Position numbers and translations under genes: made by a program
Notes under the pieces: model-generated
Database searches by the model: none
The model's input: the letters and a program-made list of their open reading frames with translations, nothing else
What the model was told of the DNA's origin: nothing
From: Micavibrio aeruginosavorus
Lineage (GTDB): Bacteria > Pseudomonadota > Alphaproteobacteria > Micavibrionales > Micavibrionaceae
Length of the DNA stretch: 16,244 nucleotides
Reading direction: 5' to 3'
Assembly (NCBI GenBank): GCA_003241475.1
Contig: QFQB01000040.1
Location: 1 to 16,244, forward strand
In this document: positions 1 through 6,952 of the stretch, piece by piece
Layout of the letters: every line of letters starts with the position of its first letter
Numbering within the stretch: the stretch's first letter is position 1

Positions 1-645
1 GGATCGCTTCTGAACGATGTCTATCCAAGATATATCCCAGCCTTCCTCAGTTCCTGAATTCAAAGAAACAACATAAACCATATTGGATGTTGCATTACTC
101 ATGAATACAAGCCCTTTCAGGTAAGAAGAAAAATCATTTAAAAGACGTTTTTGCGCGTTATTACATTCTTTCAGCGCATCTAAAGCAATTTTATTTATGG
201 ACGCCCAAGAAATTACTTTTACTCCGCAATTTCCAATCGCGTCAGTGTATCCTTTTAGCTTAGATACGTAACCTTCATTAAAATTTGATAGGACGACAAT
301 ATTCATTTCTGGCGCTTTACGCGACAACCGATTTGAATACTTAGCCAACTGCCTGTCGCGAGATGGCAATACATACCCTCTTTTTGCCTCAACTATAGCC
401 CCCCATTTTCCGGGCACTAACAGCTCGATGTCAGTATAGCCTTTGTCTTCTTGATTGTGTTTTTGCAAATCTATTTGAATATCGTCAATTGCGCCATTCC
501 AGCCTAGAGTATGGCAAAAGTTTTTTAAAAAGGCTGGGCAATTATACAAGCACCAACTTAGACTATAAGTCATATCGTTTTCTTTGATACCCATAAGGTC
601 AAAGACAGTATGTATTTTCCTATGCCCTATTAATAATGGCCGCAT
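1..645 (-). CDS. PD-(D/E)xK nuclease-like protein, partial (3' end beyond the window)
   Basis: Reading the minus strand from an ATG at 645 gives 215 codons without a stop, running off the left edge. I read this translation by hand. It contains TDIEL (Asp72), then a beta-strand and VEAK (Glu86, Lys88), then QLAKY (Gln99, Tyr103). That order, D - ExK - QxxxY, is the core of the PD-(D/E)xK superfamily and recalls RecB/Cas4-type nucleases, which cut DNA using a metal ion. Residues 18-45 precede the core as an acidic then hydrophobic helix-like stretch. The ATG shares its A with the TGA stop of the dgt-like gene (TGATG), so translation is probably coupled. Base composition and codons (AAT, ATA, TTA) are clearly more AT-rich than the neighbours, which suggests transfer. 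The specific family and target are unknown; a role in restriction or phage defence is inference only. Confidence 0.75.
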   Translation of the reverse strand, partial: MRPLLIGHRKIHTVFDLMGIKENDMTYSLSWCLYNCPAFLKNFCHTLGWNGAIDDIQIDLQKHNQEDKGYTDIELLVPGKWGAIVEAKRGYVLPSRDRQLAKYSNRLSRKAPEMNIVVLSNFNEGYVSKLKGYTDAIGNCGVKVISWASINKIALDALKECNNAQKRLLNDFSSYLKGLVFMSNATSNMVYVVSLNSGTEEGWDISWIDIVQKRS

Positions 646-1847
646 CACTTATCCAGATACAGATCGAACAGCCGCTCGTGCTCTCGGATAGCATAGCGGT
701 CGGTCATGCCCGCGATGTAATCGCACACAATACGGGCGCAAGCGGCATCATCCGTCATGCCGCCTGCCTCTTCCACACGGCGCTGCCAGTGTTCGGGCAA
801 CAATTGATAACGTTTGATAAACGCCTCGAACAGGTCAGACACGATCTTGTCCACCTTGCCGCGCACGCGCTGCACCGTGTAATGGCGGTACATGCGTTCA
901 TGCAAGAAAGCACGAAGCTCTTCCACCTTGTTCAACATCCCATCGGAGAACGCCACAACCTGACGGCCCGCATGACGGATATCGTCGGGTGATTTTGGCG
1001 CGAGCTTTTGAATACGCGCATTCGATTCCGCCAGCACATCCTGCACCATACCGCCGATCATCTCGCGGATCGATTCCTGAATCAGGTAATGCTCCGTAAT
1101 ATCGGGATAGCGGCGTTTGACATCGGTGATCACTTCACGCAGTAGCGTAATCCCTTCAAGGTCTTTGAGCGTGAACATACCCGCGCGAAGCCCGTCTTCC
1201 ACATCATGGTTGTTATAGGCGATATCGTCGGCAATAGCCGCGCATTGCGCCTCGACGCTCGCAAAGGTGCTGAGCTGCAGATCTGTCTGTTTTTGCACAT
1301 CGGCCAATGTTACCGGCAAAGCGCCCGTCACAGGGCCGTTGTGTTTGACCACACCTTCCAGCGTTTCCCACGTCAAATTCAGCCCCGGCCAGCGGTGGTA
1401 TTTGCGCTCCAGCTTCGTCAACACACGCAAAGACTGATCGTTGTGCTCGAAGCCTTTGAACGGCTCCATGCATTTTTCCAAAACCTCTTCGCCCGAATGC
1501 GCGAACGGCGTGTGGCCAAGATCATGCGCGAGCGCAATTCCTTCTGCCAGATCTTCATTCACCAAAAGCGCGCGGGCAATGGAGCGTGCGATTTGCGAAA
1601 CTTCGAGTGTGTGCGACAGGCGCGTGCGGTAATGATCACCTTCATGATAGACGAACACCTGCGTTTTATATTTCAAACGGCGAAACGCGCTCGCGTGAAT
1701 GATGCGGTCGCGGTCGCGCTGGAAACAGGTGCGGGTTGCGCTCTCTTCTTCTTGATAGATGCGTCCTTTCGATTGATCGGGACGGCAGGCATAAACAGCC
1801 AGAGGAAGCGCGCAGTAGTTATAAGATAACGGTTGTGTATCGGTCAT
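645..1847 (-). CDS. dgt: Deoxyguanosinetriphosphate triphosphohydrolase-like protein (HD domain)
   Basis: This 400-residue protein belongs to the dGTPase family, which hydrolyses dNTPs to nucleoside and triphosphate and so trims the dNTP pool. The HD-domain metal site is visible: His79 in RLSHTLEV, His108-Asp109 in ALAHDLGHTPF, and the late aspartates at 207-208 in IADDIAYNNHD. The N-terminal RDRIIHASAFRRL motif (residues 46-58) is also typical. Length fits the alphaproteobacterial class-2 form. The ATG at 1847 is the natural start. In many alphaproteobacteria dgt lies divergent from erpA and upstream of argS; here erpA is about 2.7 kb away and the downstream position holds an AT-rich nuclease-like gene. 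Substrate preference (dGTP or all dNTPs) cannot be read from the sequence. Confidence 0.93.
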   Translation of the reverse strand: MTDTQPLSYNYCALPLAVYACRPDQSKGRIYQEEESATRTCFQRDRDRIIHASAFRRLKYKTQVFVYHEGDHYRTRLSHTLEVSQIARSIARALLVNEDLAEGIALAHDLGHTPFAHSGEEVLEKCMEPFKGFEHNDQSLRVLTKLERKYHRWPGLNLTWETLEGVVKHNGPVTGALPVTLADVQKQTDLQLSTFASVEAQCAAIADDIAYNNHDVEDGLRAGMFTLKDLEGITLLREVITDVKRRYPDITEHYLIQESIREMIGGMVQDVLAESNARIQKLAPKSPDDIRHAGRQVVAFSDGMLNKVEELRAFLHERMYRHYTVQRVRGKVDKIVSDLFEAFIKRYQLLPEHWQRRVEEAGGMTDDAACARIVCDYIAGMTDRYAIREHERLFDLYLDK

Positions 1848-1934
1848 GCGCGGATCTTAATAAAGAAGTTTTCAGACCGGAAGAGCTAAAGCGCGCGGAT
1901 TCCCATTCCCCCACAAGGACTTTGACGATTTTTT

Positions 1935-1959
1935 CCGGATTCGATTGACAAAAATCCGG
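1935..1959. promoter_or_regulatory. Inverted repeat surrounding a -35-like TTGACA
   Basis: In the divergent spacer between dgt and the ATP-grasp gene, CCGGATT (1935-1941) and AATCCGG (1953-1959) form a perfect 7-bp inverted repeat with an 11-bp spacer. A consensus -35 box TTGACA lies at 1945-1950 inside the spacer, reading toward the plus-strand gene. I find no good -10 hexamer at the proper distance, so the promoter is not secure. A dimeric repressor site over the promoter is one reading; a hairpin in the 5' leader is another. Confidence 0.35.
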
Positions 1960-2032
1960 CGTTATGGCGTCATAGAGCTAATAAAAACGGGCATTAATGA
2001 TCCGTTAATAAAAGTTACACAGGGAGATAAAA

Positions 2033-3283
2033 ATGAAGTTCTTGAAGGTCGATTCACGACCTGATCATGCCGATTTTCTGCGCACGCAAGCTGGATATGA
2101 CCCGGGATATGAAGAGCCCGGCGAGGAATATCTTGCCACCGGTGAAATCTTGCAAATTACCGAAGCGCAAGCGGACAAACTCTACGAAGCCGGCAAAGAA
2201 CTCTATCAAATGTGCCTAGCGGCCGTTGACCATGTCATCAAACACAAACGCTTTGCCGAATTCGGGATCGGACCCGAACAAGGGAAACTGATTACCGCCT
2301 CATGGAACCGCGATCCACTGCCCGACGGCACGACGCGCGATCCGGAATTATACTGTCGTTTCGATCTGGCGTGGGATGGCGGCAACAATATCAAATTCTT
2401 CGAAGCCAACGCGGACACGCCGACAACGACCTACGAAGCATCCGTTGTGCAATGGGTGATGTTGCAAGACCTCATCAAGCGCGGCGAATTGCCCGAAGGC
2501 ATGAGCCAGTTCAATTCCATTGAAGAAGAACTGCGCGATCGCTTCAAGCACATCTACAACATGGCATCGGGAAAGGTAACCGATACGCTACACCTGACAG
2601 CTGTAACCGAAGTTCCCGAAGATTTGGGCGTCATCAGCTATCTGGGAGAGCTTGCCGGACAGGCTGGATGGAAAACGCACATCGTCGATGTCGCTCACAT
2701 CGGAGCCAACGAAATCAAGGCCAGCCGCGACTACGCCAAGCTCTTCGATGAAAAGGACAAAGAGATCAAGGCGCTTTATAAACTGATGCCTTGGGAACAT
2801 TTGTTCGAAGCCGATTATTCCAAATATCTGACCAAGGACAATATCCTGATGTTTGAGCCGCCATGGCGCGCCATCATGTCAAACAAGATGCTGTCCGTCG
2901 TATTGTGGGAGCTATTCCCCGATCACAAATATCTTCTGCCGACCTACACGTCGCCGGAAAAATTCGACGGCACATACGTTGAAAAACCCATCTTCGGCCG
3001 CGAAGGCTCCGCCATCAAAATCATCTTCGATGGCAAAGCCGACCCCGGCCAGAAGCAACACGTCCCCGGTGTGTTCAGCTATCAGGACTATCCCAAAATC
3101 TATCAGGGATATGCCGAGCTGCCCAAACCGGAAGGCGGACCCAAACACGGAATTGTCACCGGACTCTGGATGGTCGGGGATGAACCGTGCGGCATGGATC
3201 TGAGATACGATTCATCACCGATCACCGGATCGAAATGTGCGCGGTTCTTGCCGCACAGCATGGTGCCTTATCCGGCGATGTAA
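2033..3283 (+). CDS. Glutathionylspermidine synthase-like ATP-grasp protein (YgiC/YjfC type)
   Basis: This 416-residue protein has the C-terminal synthetase fold of glutathionylspermidine synthase, which uses ATP to join a carboxylate to an amine. Family landmarks appear in order: YCRFDLAWDG (107-116), FFEANADTPTT (123-132), the nucleotide-binding strand YVEKPIFGREGSAI (315-328), IYQGYAEL (357-364), and a closing block with ITGSKCARFLPHSM (397-410). The N-terminal amidase half of E. coli Gsp is absent, as in YgiC and YjfC, whose true substrates are not settled. A good ribosome site, AGGGAG, sits just upstream of the ATG. The next gene encodes a YgiB-like lipoprotein, the same partnership as E. 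coli ygiB-ygiC in swapped order, which supports the YgiC-type assignment over a real glutathionylspermidine synthase. Confidence 0.9.
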   Translation: MKFLKVDSRPDHADFLRTQAGYDPGYEEPGEEYLATGEILQITEAQADKLYEAGKELYQMCLAAVDHVIKHKRFAEFGIGPEQGKLITASWNRDPLPDGTTRDPELYCRFDLAWDGGNNIKFFEANADTPTTTYEASVVQWVMLQDLIKRGELPEGMSQFNSIEEELRDRFKHIYNMASGKVTDTLHLTAVTEVPEDLGVISYLGELAGQAGWKTHIVDVAHIGANEIKASRDYAKLFDEKDKEIKALYKLMPWEHLFEADYSKYLTKDNILMFEPPWRAIMSNKMLSVVLWELFPDHKYLLPTYTSPEKFDGTYVEKPIFGREGSAIKIIFDGKADPGQKQHVPGVFSYQDYPKIYQGYAELPKPEGGPKHGIVTGLWMVGDEPCGMDLRYDSSPITGSKCARFLPHSMVPYPAM

Positions 3284-3335
3284 CCATCCAAAATCCAAAT
3301 CATAAAAAGACGACAAACAACAGGGAGTAAAAACC

Positions 3336-3854
3336 ATGAAGACTACGCTTGACCAAAAAGAAGTAAAATCGCGCCGTTTCGGCTCGATCGCTTCGACCTT
3401 CGTGCTTGCAAGCGCGATGTTGCTATCGGGATGCGGCGATCCCAACGACTATTCCAACAACGAATGGAACGTCGAACAAACCAACGGTGAAAACGCAAAG
3501 CTGGTGCAGGGCCGTGAAGCCTGCGAACAAGCGCTACGCGCGCAAGGGAAAACGGAATCCGAAGCGCGCTATATTTGCGACGATGCCACGCCCTACCGTG
3601 CCGCAAACGGCAACTACGCACACAGTGGCGGCGGAAACAGCAATGCCGCGCTGTGGTATATGATCGGCCGCAACAGTAGCACCGTTTCCACTTACGAAGG
3701 CCACCCCGACACAGGTTTGCGTCAGGTTGGCGGCTATCGCGGCGCGTACACGCCCAGTTATATGGGCGCATCAAAAGCGGCGAGTTCATCACATGGGGCA
3801 ACTTCGCGCGGCGGGTTCTCACCCAGCCACGGCTTCGGCTTTCACGGCGGATAA
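3336..3854 (+). CDS. DUF1190/YgiB-like lipoprotein
   Basis: The 172-residue product starts with basic residues, a hydrophobic segment (20-30) and the lipobox LLSGC with Cys33, so it should be lipidated and anchored in the envelope. After the signal come a short conserved-looking block with GREACEQAL and ARYICDDA (Cys63, Cys81), then a Gly/Ser/His-rich low-complexity tail ending in a SRGGFSPSHGFG-type sequence. The Cys spacing and the RGGF tail resemble E. coli YgiB (UPF0441/DUF1190), and the gene follows the YgiC-like gene by about 50 bases with its own ribosome site (CAGGGAG). The two are probably one operon, ended by the terminator at 3864-3897. The family has no firmly known function. The match was made by eye and could be coincidental for the low-complexity part. 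Confidence 0.75.
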   Translation: MKTTLDQKEVKSRRFGSIASTFVLASAMLLSGCGDPNDYSNNEWNVEQTNGENAKLVQGREACEQALRAQGKTESEARYICDDATPYRAANGNYAHSGGGNSNAALWYMIGRNSSTVSTYEGHPDTGLRQVGGYRGAYTPSYMGASKAASSSHGATSRGGFSPSHGFGFHGG

Positions 3855-3863
3855 AATGAAAGA

Positions 3864-3897
3864 AGCGCGGGAGAGAAATCTTCCGCGCTCTTGTTTT
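3864..3897. terminator. Bidirectional intrinsic terminator with a GAAA tetraloop
   Basis: An 11-bp stem (AGCGCGGGAGA with TCTTCCGCGCT, one G-T wobble) closes a GAAA loop at 3875-3878. On the plus strand it is followed by CTTGTTTT; on the minus strand by TCTTTCATTTT. It sits between the convergent lipoprotein and 206-residue genes, ending about 10 bases from one stop and beginning 10 bases after the other, so it can stop both transcripts. Its plus-strand T tract overlaps the minus-strand stop codon. Confidence 0.88.
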
Positions 3898-4516
3898 AAG
3901 TCGCACGAAACATTAAGCGACTGATGAAACCCTGCGGTTTGGGGCTGATTTCCTTGTGTTCCAGAAGCGTCCCCACCAGCGCACGGCCCAGCATGTAAAA
4001 TCCGTTATCGTCGTCTTCCACGTAATCCTTGTGAACCAGACCCTTTGTTTGCAGGAAATTTTCAAAGCGCGCCGCCAGAAACGTATGAAAATTATCCATG
4101 GCGGAATCATGGCTTCCGGAACTGTAAGGCGTGCGGACCTTATCACTATTACCGTAACGATCCATTTCCGCTCTGGTATTGGTATAATAGCGCCAATCCT
4201 TGCGGCCAAGCACCCTTTCAATCGAAAAGTCTATTTCTGCCAATTTGCCTGCCGCCTGAACGAACGGAGAAACAGGCACCCCCGAGCCGTTATGCTCGAA
4301 CGCGGAAATGACCATGGCATCACATGGATCAGTCTGGAAATGAAGATGTAAGGCAATATCCTTATCGACGGTCGCAGGAAGTTGGAGGCTGTAGTTTTTC
4401 AGCATTTCATTTGCCGCCGTGCTGGGCCGGTATTTGTAACGATTTTCCAGCGTACCCTCGGCATCGGGCCCTGCGGAAAATTTGAAAACCACATCTTTTA
4501 TATTGGGTCTTGGCAT
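3896..4516 (-). CDS. Hypothetical protein, possibly translated from a leaderless message
   Basis: I do not recognise this 206-residue protein. It has no signal peptide or membrane segment and so is probably cytosolic. It is rich in aromatic and charged residues, with GRKDWRYYTNTRAEMDRYG near the middle and a C-terminal helix-rich part (SAMDNFHTFLAARFENFLQ onward). The coding strand is supported by the promoter at 4522-4550 reading into it, by the shared terminator at its 3' end, and by the absence of a better frame opposite. The ATG lies only 5 bases after the -10 box, so no Shine-Dalgarno sequence is available. The next Met is residue 38, which would remove much of the N terminus. It diverges from erpA, with 86 bases between them. 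Confidence 0.72.
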   Translation of the reverse strand: MPRPNIKDVVFKFSAGPDAEGTLENRYKYRPSTAANEMLKNYSLQLPATVDKDIALHLHFQTDPCDAMVISAFEHNGSGVPVSPFVQAAGKLAEIDFSIERVLGRKDWRYYTNTRAEMDRYGNSDKVRTPYSSGSHDSAMDNFHTFLAARFENFLQTKGLVHKDYVEDDDNGFYMLGRALVGTLLEHKEISPKPQGFISRLMFRAT

Positions 4517-4521
4517 AGGCT

Positions 4522-4550
4522 TTTATAAATGAATTATTACATTATGTCAA
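4522..4550 (-). promoter_or_regulatory. Consensus sigma-70-type promoter for the minus-strand 206-residue gene
   Basis: On the minus strand TTGACA (4550-4545) is followed after exactly 17 bases by TATAAA (4527-4522). The coding ATG begins at 4516, 5 bases past the -10 box, so transcription should start at or within a base or two of the A of ATG. This is the best promoter match in the window. Confidence 0.72.
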
Positions 4551-4602
4551 ATATTTAATTCCCTTTCCTGCGCCCTATGTTACTCTTTATAAAGGAGAAA
4601 CC

Positions 4603-4932
4603 ATGAGCGGCATCACCCTGACAGACGGCCTCGTCAAACGCATTAAGGCCTTGCAAACACTAGAAAATAACCCTGCGCTAAAGTTGCGGGTGATGGTCAA
4701 TTCCGGCGGATGTCAGGGGTTCGAATACAAATTCTCCCTCGATACCGACGTCAAGCCGGACGATGAACTGTTCGAAAAGGACGGCGCGGGCGTCATCATC
4801 GACGACATTTCCCTGCCCTATATGCGCGGCGCGGTGATCGATTACACCGACGACCTGATCGGCGCCTATTTCAAGATCGACAACCCGAACGCCGCATCTT
4901 CTTGCGGCTGCGGGACCAGTTTTTCGACCTGA
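4603..4932 (+). CDS. erpA: ErpA/IscA-family A-type iron-sulfur cluster carrier
   Basis: The 109-residue product is an A-type carrier that receives Fe-S clusters and passes them to apoproteins. The three invariant cysteines are present: Cys37 in NSGGCQGFEY and Cys101/Cys103 in SSCGCGTSF. Length and the YTDDLIGAYFKIDNPNA lead-in to the CGC motif match the HesB/IscA/ErpA family; the placement beside xthA and near dgt is the usual alphaproteobacterial erpA context, which is why I prefer erpA to iscA, although no isc genes are near to separate the two. A strong ribosome site, AAAGGAGA, precedes the ATG. It probably heads a three-gene run with xthA and the lipoprotein at 5734. Confidence 0.92.
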   Translation: MSGITLTDGLVKRIKALQTLENNPALKLRVMVNSGGCQGFEYKFSLDTDVKPDDELFEKDGAGVIIDDISLPYMRGAVIDYTDDLIGAYFKIDNPNAASSCGCGTSFST

Positions 4933-4941
4933 CCTGCGCCC

Positions 4942-4955
4942 CTTGCCGCGGCAAG
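4942..4955. repeat. 14-bp perfect palindrome between erpA and xthA
   Basis: CTTGCCGCGGCAAG lies 9 bases after the erpA stop and 23 bases before the xthA ATG. In RNA it can fold into a short GC hairpin (CTTGCC/GGCAAG). No T tract follows, so it is not a classic terminator; it could mark a processing point or reduce xthA expression relative to erpA. A TTG within it could in principle open the xthA frame early, but no ribosome site supports that. Confidence 0.5.
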
Positions 4956-4978
4956 CGCGCAATGCCAAAATGCGCCCT

Positions 4979-5737
4979 ATGAAAATCGCCACATGGAACG
5001 TCAATTCGATCAAGGCCCGCACGACCCACACCCAGCGATGGCTGGAACGTGTCTCGCCCGATATTTTATGTCTTCAGGAGTTGAAGGGGCTGGAATTTCC
5101 CCATGAGGCTTTTGATGGCTGGCAGGTTCAGACCGTTGGACAAAAAGCCTATAACGGCGTGGCCATCATTTCCAAAAATCCGGTCGAAGTAATCCTCGAT
5201 AAATTGCCCGGCGACGAGGCTGACGAGCAGGCAAGATATCTCGAAGTACAGGCAAATGGCATTCGCATCGTCAATATTTACCTGCCAAACGGCAATCCTG
5301 CTCCTGGCGATAAATTTGATTATAAACTCAAATGGATGCATAGACTTTATGAAAGATTGAGCGAACTTCGGCGACAAGAAACAGACTTTGTCGTTGCCGG
5401 CGACTTCAATGTTATCCCCGAAAGCAAAGATTGTTGGGATCCCAAGATCTGGAAAGATGACGCGCTGTTTCGTATCGAAACAAGACGGGCATGGCGCGCG
5501 CTTTTAAATCTTGGACTCACGGATGCCTTTAGAGCCTTGAATCAAAACACACATCAATACACATTTTGGGATTATCAGGCCGGATGCTGGCAAAAAGATC
5601 ACGGCATCCGCATCGACCACTTTTTGCTGTCGCCGAAAATCACCGACCGCCTGCAATCCTGCACCATCGACAAAGAACCGCGCGGCGAGGAATCCCCCTC
5701 CGACCACACTCCTGTGATCCTGACTCTCAAAGCATGA
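4979..5737 (+). CDS. xthA: Exodeoxyribonuclease III (AP endonuclease, XthA family)
   Basis: With the ATG at 4979 the protein is 252 residues and starts MKIATWNVNSIKAR, the standard N terminus of the family; an upstream TTG in frame (4943) only adds an unconserved leader. The enzyme cleaves abasic sites and removes 3' blocking groups in base excision repair. Catalytic landmarks of the exonuclease-endonuclease-phosphatase fold are all present: Asn7, Glu34 in LQELKG, Asp142/Asn144 in VAGDFNVIP, Asp213 in RIDHFLLSP and Asp242-His243 in SDHTPVIL. It follows erpA by 46 bases, and its stop overlaps the next start (ATGA at 5734-5737), which points to cotranscription and coupling. Confidence 0.95.
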   Translation: MKIATWNVNSIKARTTHTQRWLERVSPDILCLQELKGLEFPHEAFDGWQVQTVGQKAYNGVAIISKNPVEVILDKLPGDEADEQARYLEVQANGIRIVNIYLPNGNPAPGDKFDYKLKWMHRLYERLSELRRQETDFVVAGDFNVIPESKDCWDPKIWKDDALFRIETRRAWRALLNLGLTDAFRALNQNTHQYTFWDYQAGCWQKDHGIRIDHFLLSPKITDRLQSCTIDKEPRGEESPSDHTPVILTLKA

Positions 5738-6342
5738 AACATTCCATCGCACTGCTCGCCTTGCTAATGCTGTCCGCCTGCGCAGACACGCTCTACCCGT
5801 CCATGGCGCAATATAATCAGGCCAAGAAGCTGGGCGAGACGACGGTTGAGAACTTCCCCCATTGCCAGAATTACGACTGCAAGCTGGTCAAGCGCGTAGC
5901 GTTGAACGACTATGACTGGACGAAGATCGAACAAGCCTTCGGAAGCCCCGCGAAGGATGCCGCGCAAGAGCGCGAAAAAATCGCCAAGACCATCGGCGCC
6001 TTCGAACAGATCGTCGGCCCGCTGACCAAGACGCAGGACGACCGCGCAGGCTCCTTCCTCAAGACCGGCGAAGGACAGCTCGATTGCGTGGATGAAAGCA
6101 CGAACACCACCGTCTATCTGGTCGCGCTGGTCAAAAAAGGCATGATCCGCTTCCACAACATCAACCAGCCCAAGGTCCGATACCCGCTGATTTCCGGACG
6201 CGGCTGGATGCACCAGACCGCCGTGGTCACGGATAAGGAAAGCGGCGGCCAGTATGCGGTCGACAGCTGGTTCCGCGACAATGGGGAACCAGCCGATATC
6301 GTACCGCTGACAGCGTGGATGGACGGTTGGCATCCGCAATAG
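5734..6342 (+). CDS. Lipoprotein with a transglutaminase-like Cys/His/Asp pattern
   Basis: The start is the ATG at 5734, sharing bases with the xthA stop. The 202-residue product has a short signal peptide with lipobox LMLSAC (Cys16), so it is likely envelope-anchored. In the C-terminal half GQLDCVDESTNT (Cys118) opens a helix, GWMHQTAVV (His160) lies on a following strand, and YAVDSWF (Asp177) on the next. Cys at a helix start followed by His and Asp on adjacent strands is the layout of the transglutaminase/papain-like fold. Whether it is catalytic is inference. I recall similar unannotated proteobacterial lipoproteins with the C-DES and VDSWF blocks, but cannot name the family. Residues 43-49 add a second Cys pair (Cys44, Cys49), possibly a disulfide. 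Confidence 0.82.
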   Translation: MKHSIALLALLMLSACADTLYPSMAQYNQAKKLGETTVENFPHCQNYDCKLVKRVALNDYDWTKIEQAFGSPAKDAAQEREKIAKTIGAFEQIVGPLTKTQDDRAGSFLKTGEGQLDCVDESTNTTVYLVALVKKGMIRFHNINQPKVRYPLISGRGWMHQTAVVTDKESGGQYAVDSWFRDNGEPADIVPLTAWMDGWHPQ

Positions 6343-6383
6343 CAATGCCCAAACAAATAGTTAGACATTATTTCCCATAAATA

Positions 6384-6412
6384 TTGACAGTTTCGTAAAA
6401 TAATCCCATATT
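6384..6412 (+). promoter_or_regulatory. Candidate sigma-70-type promoter for the 135-residue membrane protein
   Basis: TTGACA (6384-6389) is followed after 17 bases by CATATT (6407-6412), a 4-of-6 match to TATAAT. Transcription would begin near 6419, about 26 bases before the ATG at 6445. The surrounding bases are AT-rich, as expected of a promoter between two coding blocks. Confidence 0.55.
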
Positions 6413-6444
6413 CGCGTTCAATTCACGAATGTTTCAGGCGTTTT

Positions 6445-6852
6445 ATGGGTACAAAAACGGAAAGAATATTTGGCGGCACTATGGCGGTATCGGCAACCGC
6501 CCTGACGCTTCTGGCCAACAAATGGCTGAGCCTGCCGACACCCGCCGCCATAGCGTCCGGCGCAGGCGTTCTGGGAGTCTCCAGCCTGTATTTCGCCGCC
6601 AAACACGGAGAAATCAAAGCCAGATTTGTGGCCGCTTCCGCCGCCTTGGCGCTCGCCACAGGCGTTACCGTTGAAACCCAAAAACCCTTTTTCGACCGCA
6701 TGGTGGATGAGATCACGCCCGACACTCTGGCCGAGCGGCTGACCAAACTGCAACAGCAATGCGATCTGGCCCTTGGCACCTCCAAACAAGATATCCGCGA
6801 TAAAAAGGGACAGCTACACGTAAACATTCCCTGCCCCGGCCTCAAAAGCTAG
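6445..6852 (+). CDS. Small membrane protein, unknown function
   Basis: I do not recognise this 135-residue protein. Three hydrophobic segments are visible at about residues 12-28, 32-52 and 58-76, rich in Ala, Leu and Gly, so an inner-membrane location is likely. The C-terminal part (78-135) is soluble and includes a charged helix (TPDTLAERLTKLQQQCDLAL) and a second Cys near the end (IPCPGL). The ATG at 6445 lacks a strong ribosome site, but a promoter candidate ends 32 bases upstream. The frame has the codon bias of the neighbours, and its frames on the opposite strand look like shadows. The next gene starts 100 bases downstream on the same strand. Confidence 0.65.
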   Translation: MGTKTERIFGGTMAVSATALTLLANKWLSLPTPAAIASGAGVLGVSSLYFAAKHGEIKARFVAASAALALATGVTVETQKPFFDRMVDEITPDTLAERLTKLQQQCDLALGTSKQDIRDKKGQLHVNIPCPGLKS

Positions 6853-6952
6853 CCCCTCGGTTGTTTCGCGTTTATTTGGTTGGCCTTGGCCAAAATTCCC
6901 CGTAAACTGTTCTGGTCATTATTGATTCCCCCCTTTGACCGGATCACCCGCC

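Noticed and set aside
1206..1829. Long plus-strand frame opposite dgt
   Set aside because: It is fully inside dgt on the other strand, which has clear HD-domain motifs; the translation has no recognisable domain.
3343..3906. Minus-strand frame of 187 residues opposite the DUF1190-like lipoprotein
   Set aside because: It is rich in Arg and Cys in a way typical of antisense frames, while the plus strand has a lipobox, ribosome site and terminator.
4551..4602. Promoter for erpA
   Set aside because: TATGTT with a TTTAAT 16 bases upstream is the best pair, but the -35 match is too poor to report as a feature.
5566..5733. Extended N terminus for the lipoprotein gene inside xthA
   Set aside because: The extension lies inside xthA, is Arg/Pro-rich, and would bury the signal peptide and lipobox that start at 5734.
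6880..6893. Inverted repeat TTGGCC-TT-GGCCAA after the membrane protein gene
   Set aside because: The 2-base loop is too small for a stable RNA hairpin and no T tract follows, so I do not call a terminator.
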